Below, one piece after another: positions 1 to 6,127 of a stretch of DNA of 6,727 bases. The position numbers and the translations under genes are program-made. The notes under the pieces are model-generated. The model did no database searches. It saw nothing but the letters and a program-made list of their open reading frames with translations, and was not told where the DNA came from. How positions within the stretch are numbered: the stretch's first letter is position 1; every line of letters begins with the position of its first letter. The stretch is from an uncultured Porphyromonadaceae bacterium. GTDB lineage: Bacteria; Bacteroidota; Bacteroidia; Bacteroidales; Muribaculaceae. Location: positions 1 through 6,727 of the forward strand of contig CAJJOO010000082.1 of assembly GCA_905193395.1 (NCBI GenBank), given 5' to 3'.

Positions 1-847
1 TGTCCAGGGAGAACTTGACAAGAATAACGGATACCAGAATTTCTTGTCAAATACCACGCCGGGCGGAATGGTAATCGTCACCGATATTTCCGGCGGTCGT
101 GTGTCCTACCTCACCCAGGGCGTCGCCGAGTCGATGCCGCTGAAAGATTTCGTCCCCGATTCCACCGGAGTGTGCCTGCTGGCGCAGGCGTCGGCCCGGT
201 CCGTCGAACCCGGCTATGCCGAACACGCCCGGATGCTGTTTTTCAAGCGTGCCAAGCGCGTGGTCCTCGTCGCCGCTATTGCCTTCCTGGCGATATACTT
301 CTTTATCGCGAACAGCCTGTGGCGACAGCCCGCGCTGATTGCCGTGACACTGCTGGATATCGGCGGCCTGTGGCTATGCTACATGCTCATGGGCAAGATG
401 CTCAACATCAAGAGCGCGGCGTCCGACCGCGTCTGCGGCGTGCTGCAGAAAGGCGGCTGCGACGACGTGCTCAAGGACAAGGCGTCCACCTTCTTCGGCA
501 TTTTCAGTTGGAGCGAGGTGGGTTTCACCTATTTCAGCGTGTCGCTGGTATCGCTACTGGCTTTCCCGCAGTCGTGGACCTCGCTGGCGGCCATCAACAT
601 CTGCTGCCTGCCCTTCACGGTGTGGAGCATTTCATACCAGAAATTCGTCCTGCACCGCTGGTGCACCCTCTGCGTGGGCGTGCAATGCACGCTGTGGCTC
701 ATCTTCTTCGCCTTCCTGGCCGGAGGATATGTGGCCCGCATCTTTCCCCTCGATTTTGGGTTCGTAATCCTGGGCTGCGTTTATCTCATTGTCCTTCTCA
801 CCCTCAACCGGCTGTCGCCCTACCTGGTGAAGGCCGAAAACAACTGA
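1..847 (+). CDS. C39-peptidase-like/VKOR fusion protein, 5' partial
   Basis: A membrane thiol-disulfide oxidoreductase of the vitamin K epoxide reductase (VKOR) family, whose bacterial members reoxidise DsbA-like proteins and pass electrons to quinone. The frame is open to the left edge (first full codon at base 2), so the gene starts upstream; the TTG at 44 is only an internal Leu codon. About the first 60 visible residues, ending in TGVCLLAQ, resemble the end of a C39 bacteriocin-peptidase-like domain; its catalytic Cys would lie outside the window. The rest is a polytopic VKOR domain with about six hydrophobic segments. The loop Cys pair is encoded at 434 and 458 (C-x7-C, followed by DDVL), then the FSWSEVGF segment typical of the family, and the CTLC redox motif at 662-673. 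All four expected cysteines are present. The protein ends soon after the last hydrophobic segment, so the C-terminal thioredoxin-like domain found in many Bacteroidetes relatives is missing. A 53-codon ORF begins 7 nt downstream. VKOR assignment is firm; the C39-like part is less sure. Confidence 0.85.
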   Translation, partial: VQGELDKNNGYQNFLSNTTPGGMVIVTDISGGRVSYLTQGVAESMPLKDFVPDSTGVCLLAQASARSVEPGYAEHARMLFFKRAKRVVLVAAIAFLAIYFFIANSLWRQPALIAVTLLDIGGLWLCYMLMGKMLNIKSAASDRVCGVLQKGGCDDVLKDKASTFFGIFSWSEVGFTYFSVSLVSLLAFPQSWTSLAAINICCLPFTVWSISYQKFVLHRWCTLCVGVQCTLWLIFFAFLAGGYVARIFPLDFGFVILGCVYLIVLLTLNRLSPYLVKAENN

Positions 848-854
848 CACCGCC

Positions 855-1016
855 ATGACCTCCACCACAGCATCCCCGGCCATCGCGCCGCAGATTCCGG
901 CCGAAGCCACCCTCAGCGCGGCCGAACTGAACGCCGTGCGTCTGGGCGACCGCCGCACCGTCCTCACCCCCGAGCGCCTGGCCCAGGCACGCAAGCCCGC
1001 GACAGGCAAAGGGTGA
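855..1016 (+). CDS. Cys-free microprotein following the VKOR gene (53 aa), hypothetical
   Basis: An uncharacterised 53-codon ORF from ATG at 855 to TGA at 1014-1016. It starts 7 nt after the VKOR-fusion stop, so it is probably in the same transcript. About 44 of 53 codons end in G or C, like the neighbouring real genes, which supports translation. The N-terminal third is rich in Ala, Thr, Ser and Pro. The middle reads LSAAELNAVRLGDRRTVLTP, and the tail is basic (Arg/Lys-rich, ending TGKG). There is no Cys, no signal peptide and no membrane segment. The ELNAVRLG stretch loosely recalls Bacteroidetes double-glycine-type leader peptides (L-x-x-x-E-L/M-x-x-[IV]-x-G-G), and such precursors often sit near C39/VKOR proteins. 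However, the Gly-Gly is not intact (Leu-Gly here), so a natural-product precursor role is only a guess. It could also be a small accessory protein. I do not recognise a family. Confidence 0.5.
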   Translation: MTSTTASPAIAPQIPAEATLSAAELNAVRLGDRRTVLTPERLAQARKPATGKG

Positions 1017-1044
1017 ACCCTGCGTGCCGCGCGTTTGTTCTAAT

Positions 1045-1072
1045 TCCGGAGTCCCGGCAACAAGGCTCCGGA
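1045..1072 (+). terminator. Possible hairpin terminator after the VKOR/microprotein unit
   Basis: Perfect 7-bp arms, TCCGGAG (1045-1051) and CTCCGGA (1066-1072), flank a 14-nt loop; a T-G and a C-G pair can lengthen the stem to 9 bp. The downstream stretch TAATTCTTTCT is only moderately T-rich, so termination is plausible but not certain. It lies in the 84-bp gap between the microprotein and the mechanosensitive channel gene, where a unit boundary would be expected. No convincing promoter of the TTTG/TAnnTTTG type was seen in this gap. Confidence 0.4.
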
Positions 1073-1100
1073 TAATTCTTTCTGCTCAATATTCATCGCC

Positions 1101-2393
1101 ATGGCCAAACCACCCATCACAATAGTCCCGTCGCACGCCATCGGCACGTGGCTGCTCGGCATAATCCATTCGGCGCTCGGTGCCCTGGGCATCCGACACA
1201 ATCCCGAACTGGTCGAATGGATTTACCTGATACTTGTCGCGGCCCTGTCGTTGGGCATCGGCTGGCTGATAAAGCGCGGCATCGTGCTGGCGCTGCGCAA
1301 ATTCGTGACCATGCGCCACAGCGCCGCCGGAGCCGAGTTGCTGCGCCGCCGCGTCATCAGCCGCTGCGCCCACTTCATCCCGCCGCTGGTGTTCCTGGGC
1401 ATGATTCCACTGGCCTTCAACCGCGGCAGCCACCTGCTGGCCGTAATCGAGCGCCTGGCGGGCGCCTACACCATCATAACCGTGGGAATCGGCTTAGCCG
1501 CAGTGATGGAATTCTGCTTTTACCGATACGACGCCCGGCAGAACACGCGCAACCTGCCCATCAAGGGAATCCTGAACATCGGTCGCGGAATTTCGTGGAT
1601 CATAGTGCTGATTCTGGCCGTGGCCGTGGTTCTGGACAAATCGCCGGCCTATCTGCTGACCGGACTGGGCGCCTTTGCCGCCGCCCTGATGCTGATTTTC
1701 AAGGATTCCATCCTGGGATTCGTGGCCGGAATCCAGATGACGCAGAACGACATGCTCCACGTGGGCGACTGGGTCACCGTGCCCGGCACGCCGGCCAACG
1801 GAATTGTCCAGGATGTCTCGCTCTCGGCCGTCAAAATCCGGAATTTCGACAACACCATCGTCACCGTGCCGCCGTATACCCTGGTCTCGACCTCGTTCCA
1901 GAACTACCGCGGCATGAAGGAGACCGGCGCGCGACGTTTCGACCGCACATTCGTAATCGACTACACCACCGTGAAGCCCTGCGACGAGGCCCTGACTGCA
2001 CGCATCGTGACCCGCTATCCGGAAATGAAACCTTTTGTCGAGGCGGCGCGCGCCTCGGCCACGCAGATTGAAGCCAACCCCGGCATACGGCCTCTTAACG
2101 GCACCTTGCAGACCAACCTGGGCCTGTTCCGTGCCTATGCATCGCTCTATCTGCTGAACTCGCCCTGGGTCAACAGCCGGATGCAGATTCTCGTGAGGAT
2201 TCTCGACCCCTCGGCTACCGGCTTCCCCCTGAACATCTACGGCTTCGCAATCTCGACAGACTGGAACGAATTCGAGGCAATCCAGAGTGCCATAATGGAA
2301 CATCTGTCCGTGGCCCTGACCGATTTCGGGCTCGCAATCTACACTCCGGGTGCCCTGGCCGTAGACCTCACAACACAAACTACGCAATCATGA
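1101..2393 (+). CDS. YbdG-type MscS family mechanosensitive ion channel
   Basis: A 430-residue inner-membrane channel that likely opens under membrane tension to release solutes during hypo-osmotic shock. Hydrophobic helices lie at about residues 37-56, 92-108, 118-137 and 160-180. A Gly/Ala-rich pore-lining helix follows at about 186-213 (LLTGLGAFAAALMLIFKDS), leading into the MscS beta domain. The stretch VGDWVTVPG, DVSLSAVKIRNFDNTIVTVP, then SFQNYRGMKETGARR is the pattern of E. coli YbdG (MscM-like) rather than of MscS itself: YbdG has the same NFD-T-I-T-P core and a RGM-E-GRR motif. The length is also close to YbdG (about 415 aa). The ATG at 1101 is chosen because it is the first ATG in the frame and precedes the first predicted helices. 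The stop overlaps the start of the CDF transporter gene (ATGA), so the two are probably translationally coupled. Confidence 0.92.
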   Translation: MAKPPITIVPSHAIGTWLLGIIHSALGALGIRHNPELVEWIYLILVAALSLGIGWLIKRGIVLALRKFVTMRHSAAGAELLRRRVISRCAHFIPPLVFLGMIPLAFNRGSHLLAVIERLAGAYTIITVGIGLAAVMEFCFYRYDARQNTRNLPIKGILNIGRGISWIIVLILAVAVVLDKSPAYLLTGLGAFAAALMLIFKDSILGFVAGIQMTQNDMLHVGDWVTVPGTPANGIVQDVSLSAVKIRNFDNTIVTVPPYTLVSTSFQNYRGMKETGARRFDRTFVIDYTTVKPCDEALTARIVTRYPEMKPFVEAARASATQIEANPGIRPLNGTLQTNLGLFRAYASLYLLNSPWVNSRMQILVRILDPSATGFPLNIYGFAISTDWNEFEAIQSAIMEHLSVALTDFGLAIYTPGALAVDLTTQTTQS

Positions 2394-3304
2394 AAGAAGA
2401 ACACCATCATTCCGTCACCGTCGGCGATGGCGCCGGCAACCTGAATCGCGCATTCGTTATCGGAATCTGGCTCAACATCATCTATACGGCCGCCGAGGGT
2501 GCCTTCGGCTTTGTCACCGGGTCGATGGGGCTGCTTTCAGACGCAGGGCACAATCTGGGCGATGTGGCCTCACTGCTGGTGTCGCTGCTGGCCTACAAGG
2601 CCGCACGGCGGCAGCCTACGGCCCGCTACACCTTCGGCTTCGGGCGTGCCACAGTCGACGCCACGGTAATCAACGCCCTGCTCCTTTATGGAGCCGTGGC
2701 GGTTATCCTCACTGAAAGCATCTCGCGCCTGCTCAATCCCCGTCCCGTCGAAGGCAATGTAATCGCCATCGTGGCGGCCGTCGGAATCGTGGTCAACGGC
2801 GTGACAGCCCTGCTGCTGGCCCGCGGCAGCCGTCACGACCTCAACATCAAGGGCGCCTTCCTGCACATGCTGGCCGATACACTGGTGTCGGCGGGTGTCG
2901 TGGTATCAGGCGTGGTGATTTCCTATACCGGATTCTTCATCATCGACCCGATTGTGGGCATAGTGGTAGGCCTGCTCATTGCCGTGGGGTCATACTCGCT
3001 GCTTCGCAACAGCCTGCGCCTGTCGCTCGACGGCGTGCCGCCCGGCATTGACCTTACCGCCGTCGAACAGGCCATCCGCAGTGTAAAAGGCGTGGCAAGC
3101 ATGAGCCACCTTCACGTGTGGGCGCTCAGTACCACCACTACCGCCCTGACGGTGCATATCACGGCCGGCGGTGATTCTCCGGACGTCGACGACATCATCT
3201 GCGGCATACGCCGGGCCGTGGCGCCGCTGGGTATCACTCACACCACCGTCGAAGTGGACACGCAGTCGGACGACGCCTGTCCGATTGGCACACAAAATCA
3301 ATAA
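2390..3304 (+). CDS. Cation diffusion facilitator (CzcD/ZitB-like zinc exporter)
   Basis: A 304-residue inner-membrane proton antiporter that likely exports Zn2+ (or a related divalent metal) from the cytoplasm. The N-terminus has a short His cluster (MKEEHHH), possibly metal-binding. Transmembrane segment 2 has the CDF signature SMGLLSDAGHNLGD with H54 and D58; segment 5 has HMLAD with H159 and D163. This His-Asp/His-Asp site is the pattern of the zinc-type ZitB/CzcD group. About six hydrophobic segments span residues 20-205. The cytoplasmic C-terminal domain (about 210-292) includes MSHLHVWAL and the beta strands typical of the dimerising metal-sensing domain. It starts within the stop of the mechanosensitive channel gene. 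No metal-responsive operator was seen, and its promoter is presumably upstream of the channel gene. Substrate specificity is inferred from the motif only. Confidence 0.93.
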   Translation: MKEEHHHSVTVGDGAGNLNRAFVIGIWLNIIYTAAEGAFGFVTGSMGLLSDAGHNLGDVASLLVSLLAYKAARRQPTARYTFGFGRATVDATVINALLLYGAVAVILTESISRLLNPRPVEGNVIAIVAAVGIVVNGVTALLLARGSRHDLNIKGAFLHMLADTLVSAGVVVSGVVISYTGFFIIDPIVGIVVGLLIAVGSYSLLRNSLRLSLDGVPPGIDLTAVEQAIRSVKGVASMSHLHVWALSTTTTALTVHITAGGDSPDVDDIICGIRRAVAPLGITHTTVEVDTQSDDACPIGTQNQ

Positions 3305-3323
3305 TTCTGATATTATTCCCGAA

Positions 3324-3339
3324 GACATTGCACAATGTC
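3324..3339. promoter_or_regulatory. Perfect 7-2-7 palindrome, probable operator for the S24 repressor
   Basis: GACATTG (3324-3330), spacer CA, CAATGTC (3333-3339): the two arms are exact reverse complements. The left arm contains the TTG (-33) of the promoter for the LexA-like gene, so a bound dimer would block RNA polymerase. Its size and position fit an autoregulatory site for the HTH protein encoded directly downstream. An alternative is a weak terminator stem for the upstream transporter gene, but a 2-nt loop is too tight and no U-run follows. Confidence 0.6.
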
Positions 3340-3358
3340 AATATTTGTTGTAAATTTG
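3328..3358 (+). promoter_or_regulatory. Bacteroidetes-type promoter for the repressor/rnhB operon
   Basis: A -33 element TTG (3328-3330) and a -7 element TAAATTTG (3351-3358, matching TAnnTTTG) are separated by 20 nt, within the spacing known for the primary sigma factor of Bacteroides. Transcription would start at about 3364-3366, leaving a leader of roughly 20 nt before the ATG at 3384. Confidence 0.75.
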
Positions 3359-3383
3359 CAGGCGAAACCATTGGCATACAATC

Positions 3384-4103
3384 ATGGAAAATATCAACAA
3401 GAACTCTGTGACTTCGCACAACACCACCCAACTCGACCGCCTGAAATACCTCATCGAGCGCTCCCACCGCTCGCAGGCCGCATTCAGCAAGCATATCGGA
3501 CTTGACCCCTCGACCCTGTCGCGTATCGTCACCGGACGCCAGCCCATGTCCGACGCCTTCGTGTTCCGCCTCGTAGCCACACTGGGCATATCGCGCCAAT
3601 GGTTCGTGTCGGGCGAAGGCGTGCCTTTTCCGCGTGCGACCGAGAGCCTGCCCGTCGAAACCGTCGACACGGCGACCCTCGACGAGAGTGCGCGTCCCAA
3701 AGGCGCGCCGGTCTACGACATCGAGGCAAAGGCCGGTTCGACGCCAATCAGCCGCATTTTCGCCGAAGACCGCATCATCGGCTATCTCGACATCCCGCAG
3801 ATCGACCCCGCCAACCCTGTAATCCGCGTGTCGGGTGATTCCATGGCCCCCAAGATTCCCGACGGCGCCTATATCTCGATTCGCCGGGTGCGCGACACGG
3901 GCATCATACTCTGGGGAGCGATATATTTCGTCCAACTCGAGGACTATATGGTGGTGAAATATGTGCGCCGCCACCCCTCGGACGACTCGATGGTGGTCCT
4001 GCACAGCGAGAATCCCGAATACCAGGACATGGAGGTGCCGCGCAAAGCGATTATCGGCCTTTTCATAGTCGAAAACATCCTGAATCTGCGCACAATTGCT
4101 TAA
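3384..4103 (+). CDS. XRE-HTH/S24 LexA-like self-cleaving transcriptional repressor
   Basis: A 239-residue cytoplasmic repressor of the CI/LexA type. The N-terminal helix-turn-helix is at about residues 30-53 (SQAAFSKHIGLDPSTLSRIV), followed by a LGISRQWFVSGEG helix typical of Bacteroidetes XRE proteins and a linker to about residue 105. The C-terminal peptidase S24 domain has a likely cleavage site Ala117-Gly118 (EAKAGST), the nucleophile Ser153 in VSGDSM, and the general-base Lys192 in MVVKYV. The Gly-to-Ser spacing of 35 and Ser-to-Lys spacing of 39 are close to E. coli LexA (34 and 37), so RecA-stimulated self-cleavage is likely. The ATG at 3384 fits a short leader from the promoter at 3328-3358, whose palindrome suggests autorepression. 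The only close downstream gene is rnhB, which is probably co-transcribed. Whether it is the main SOS LexA or a phage-like repressor cannot be settled here; no phage genes are nearby. Confidence 0.9.
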   Translation: MENINKNSVTSHNTTQLDRLKYLIERSHRSQAAFSKHIGLDPSTLSRIVTGRQPMSDAFVFRLVATLGISRQWFVSGEGVPFPRATESLPVETVDTATLDESARPKGAPVYDIEAKAGSTPISRIFAEDRIIGYLDIPQIDPANPVIRVSGDSMAPKIPDGAYISIRRVRDTGIILWGAIYFVQLEDYMVVKYVRRHPSDDSMVVLHSENPEYQDMEVPRKAIIGLFIVENILNLRTIA

Positions 4104-4131
4104 GAAAATCTTCACACCGCTCCCCGGGTGC

Positions 4132-4716
4132 ATGCATCCGGGAATGCTCGAGGCCGGCTGCGACGAGGCGGGCCGCGGCTGCCTGGCCGGCCCGGTAGTG
4201 GCCGCGGCCGTGATTCTGCCCGACGGCTATGAATCGCCGCTGCTAATGGATTCCAAGAAACTGACGGAAAAACGCCGCATGGAGGCCCGCGAAATCATTA
4301 TCCGAGACGCCGTAGCCTGGGCCGTGGCCGAATGTTCGCCCGCGGAAATCGACAGCATCAACATCCTGAACGCCTCAATCGAAGCCATGCACCGCGCCCT
4401 GCGCGCCCTGACGGTGAAACCCGGACACATAATCGTCGACGGCAACCGTTTCAAGCCTTTCGGCAACACGCCTTATACCACCGTGGTGAAGGGCGACGCC
4501 ACATATGCCAACATAGCGGCGGCGTCGATTCTGGCCAAGACCACGCGCGACATGTATATGGACCGAATGCACGCCGAATATCCCGCCTATGCCTGGAACG
4601 AGAACAAGGGCTATCCGACGGCAGCCCACCGCGCGGCGATAGCGCAACACGGCCCGTCGCCGCTGCACAGGCTCACTTTTACCCTGCTGCCCCGCGACGC
4701 CGGCGGGAACGAATAG
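4132..4716 (+). CDS. rnhB: Ribonuclease HII
   Basis: Cytoplasmic type 2 RNase H, which cuts 5' of ribonucleotides in RNA-DNA hybrids and starts ribonucleotide excision repair. The metal-binding acidic set is intact: Asp11 and Glu12 in CDEAGRG, Asp103 in IIVDGNRF, and Asp122 in VKGDATYANIAAASILAK, parallel to E. coli D16, E17, D108 and D126. GYPTAAHRAAI and GPSPLHR near the end are also family hallmarks. The preferred start, ATG at 4132, gives 194 aa (E. coli has 198). A TTG at 4096, overlapping the repressor stop by 8 bp, would add 12 residues (LKKIFTPLPGC) and cannot be excluded; ATG at 4144 is also possible. The gene follows the LexA-like repressor by 28 nt (or overlaps it) and likely shares its promoter. 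Its last 38 bp overlap the 3' end of the convergent flippase gene. Confidence 0.95.
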   Translation: MHPGMLEAGCDEAGRGCLAGPVVAAAVILPDGYESPLLMDSKKLTEKRRMEAREIIIRDAVAWAVAECSPAEIDSINILNASIEAMHRALRALTVKPGHIIVDGNRFKPFGNTPYTTVVKGDATYANIAAASILAKTTRDMYMDRMHAEYPAYAWNENKGYPTAAHRAAIAQHGPSPLHRLTFTLLPRDAGGNE

Positions 4717-6127
4717 CGCTGACCAGTTTCAACTGTTTTACCGACAGGGGCAGTGCCACCCCCAACAACAGCAGCGGCAGCCACCAGGCGTAGTGTTTCA
4801 GCACCACAGCCAGCGCCACCACAAGCGTCGACAGAATCAGCAGCGCCAGAACCGGCGCCGGCACGCGCAACCCGTAGCGGAAGCGGCACACGGCCCAGGT
4901 GACGGCGGCATATATCACGAACTGCAGCACATAGGCGGCGCCCAGACCCGCATATCCGTAATTGTTCCAAAGGACGATGCTGCCGCCGAGCATCACCAGT
5001 GCCGAGGTGAGTTCGGTAAATATATAGGTGCGGCCGTCGCCGCGGGCCACAATCATGTATCCGAAACACCAGGACGCGCCGCGGGGAATGACACCGGCGG
5101 CGGCTATGGTGATATATGGCAGAGCGGCCATGAAGTCGGGGCTGTAAAGAATCTGCAGGGCCAGGCGGTCGAGCGATACGATTATAATCATCAGCGGCAA
5201 CAGCACCCAGGTGACCACAGTTATCTGGTGCGACACCACCACGCGGGTGATGCGGCGGCGGAACACCGTGGCCGCCAGACGCGGAAAGTATTCCAGCGTG
5301 ATTGAGGTGAAAATCACTCCGACATAAGTGTTGATGATGGCGAATCCGGCCTGATAGCGCCCAACGGAATCGACGCCGGCGGCGTCGCTGAGGAAAATCC
5401 TGAGTCCGTATTCAGCCCCGAGAGTCGTAGCCATGGCCGCGGTGAGCCAGATTCCCAGTTTCACCATCTGCTTCATGGCGTCGCCGCAGGAACCGGGACG
5501 GCCGGGCGGCACTCCGGCCGGCTGCGCGTAGAACATCAGCACCTCGACCAGAGGAAAGATGACCAACACCGGCACGATGGCGTGAAGCCGGAAGAAATAG
5601 AACAGCGGGATGGAAATAGATGTGGACACCACAGCACTCCACAGGGCCACCCGTGCCAGAGGACGCAGATTTCCCAGCCCTTGCAGGATTGCACCGCGCG
5701 CCGAGGACCTGGCACTGAATACCAGTGTCGGGGCAAGAACGGCAAACATCCACGCATGGGCCGTGGTGCCGAAAGCCCAGCGACTGAGCAGAGGCGACAT
5801 CGCGGCAACCAGAATCATGCCCGCGAGGCCGAGAATGAGGCTCAGCCGGTTGATAGCACGGCAGGGAACCCGCGGGTCGGCAGAAGACGATATGAGCCGT
5901 ACTGAACTCTGGCGCGTGTTCAGGCGGGTTATGTTGCCGATGAGGTCCATCGTAGAGGACAGCAGAGACATGATGCCGACACCTGCCGTACCAATCCAGA
6001 TTGCCACAAGTTTCGTGCGGACCACCGAGCAGATAATCGTGAGCATCTGGATACTGCCGAAGATGCTCATCGTTTTCAGAATCCGCGCCGTGAGCGCGCC
6101 GCCCTTGTAGCCTCTCACTTCACCCAT
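4679..6127 (-). CDS. Wzx-like polysaccharide/O-antigen flippase (MOP superfamily)
   Basis: A 482-residue integral membrane protein with about 12-14 hydrophobic segments and little else, resembling O-antigen/enterobacterial common antigen translocases (WzxE-like) that flip undecaprenyl-linked glycans across the inner membrane. Family-like stretches are the N-terminal ILKTMSIFGSIQMLTIICSV, then VRTKLVAIWIGTAGVGIMSLL, and later YQAGFAIINTYVGVIFTSI. Basic loops such as FRRRITR and the terminal RSRRRRGAAG follow the positive-inside rule. The ATG at 6125-6127 lies inside the last codons of the LytM gene, with an overlap of 13 bp, so the two are probably coupled. The stop codon (TAA, 4679-4681) is inside rnhB on the opposite strand. 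The substrate cannot be deduced because no glycosyltransferase is in the window. Confidence 0.88.
   Translation of the reverse strand: MGEVRGYKGGALTARILKTMSIFGSIQMLTIICSVVRTKLVAIWIGTAGVGIMSLLSSTMDLIGNITRLNTRQSSVRLISSSADPRVPCRAINRLSLILGLAGMILVAAMSPLLSRWAFGTTAHAWMFAVLAPTLVFSARSSARGAILQGLGNLRPLARVALWSAVVSTSISIPLFYFFRLHAIVPVLVIFPLVEVLMFYAQPAGVPPGRPGSCGDAMKQMVKLGIWLTAAMATTLGAEYGLRIFLSDAAGVDSVGRYQAGFAIINTYVGVIFTSITLEYFPRLAATVFRRRITRVVVSHQITVVTWVLLPLMIIIVSLDRLALQILYSPDFMAALPYITIAAAGVIPRGASWCFGYMIVARGDGRTYIFTELTSALVMLGGSIVLWNNYGYAGLGAAYVLQFVIYAAVTWAVCRFRYGLRVPAPVLALLILSTLVVALAVVLKHYAWWLPLLLLGVALPLSVKQLKLVSAIRSRRRRGAAG

Noticed and set aside
44..46. TTG as the true start of the VKOR fusion gene
   Set aside because: The frame is open back to base 2 with sensible residues (GELDKNNGYQNF), and a start here would cut through the C39-like domain.
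1494..2387. Long open frame (297 codons) on the minus strand across the mechanosensitive channel gene
   Set aside because: It is a mirror of a high-GC gene. Its protein is rich in Gly, Arg, His and Gln with no domain, while the plus strand has a clear YbdG-type channel.
3305..3340. Rho-independent terminator after the CDF transporter gene
   Set aside because: The only dyad is the 7-2-7 palindrome, whose 2-nt loop and missing U-run make a poor terminator. Its placement on the -33 box favours an operator.
3234..4133. Long open frame (299 codons) on the minus strand across the repressor gene
   Set aside because: No recognisable motif. It covers the promoter and palindrome, while the plus strand encodes an intact HTH/S24 protein.
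5610..6110. Plus-strand open frame inside the flippase gene
   Set aside because: Low-complexity, Arg-rich translation without membrane segments or motifs, whereas the minus strand encodes a convincing polytopic membrane protein.
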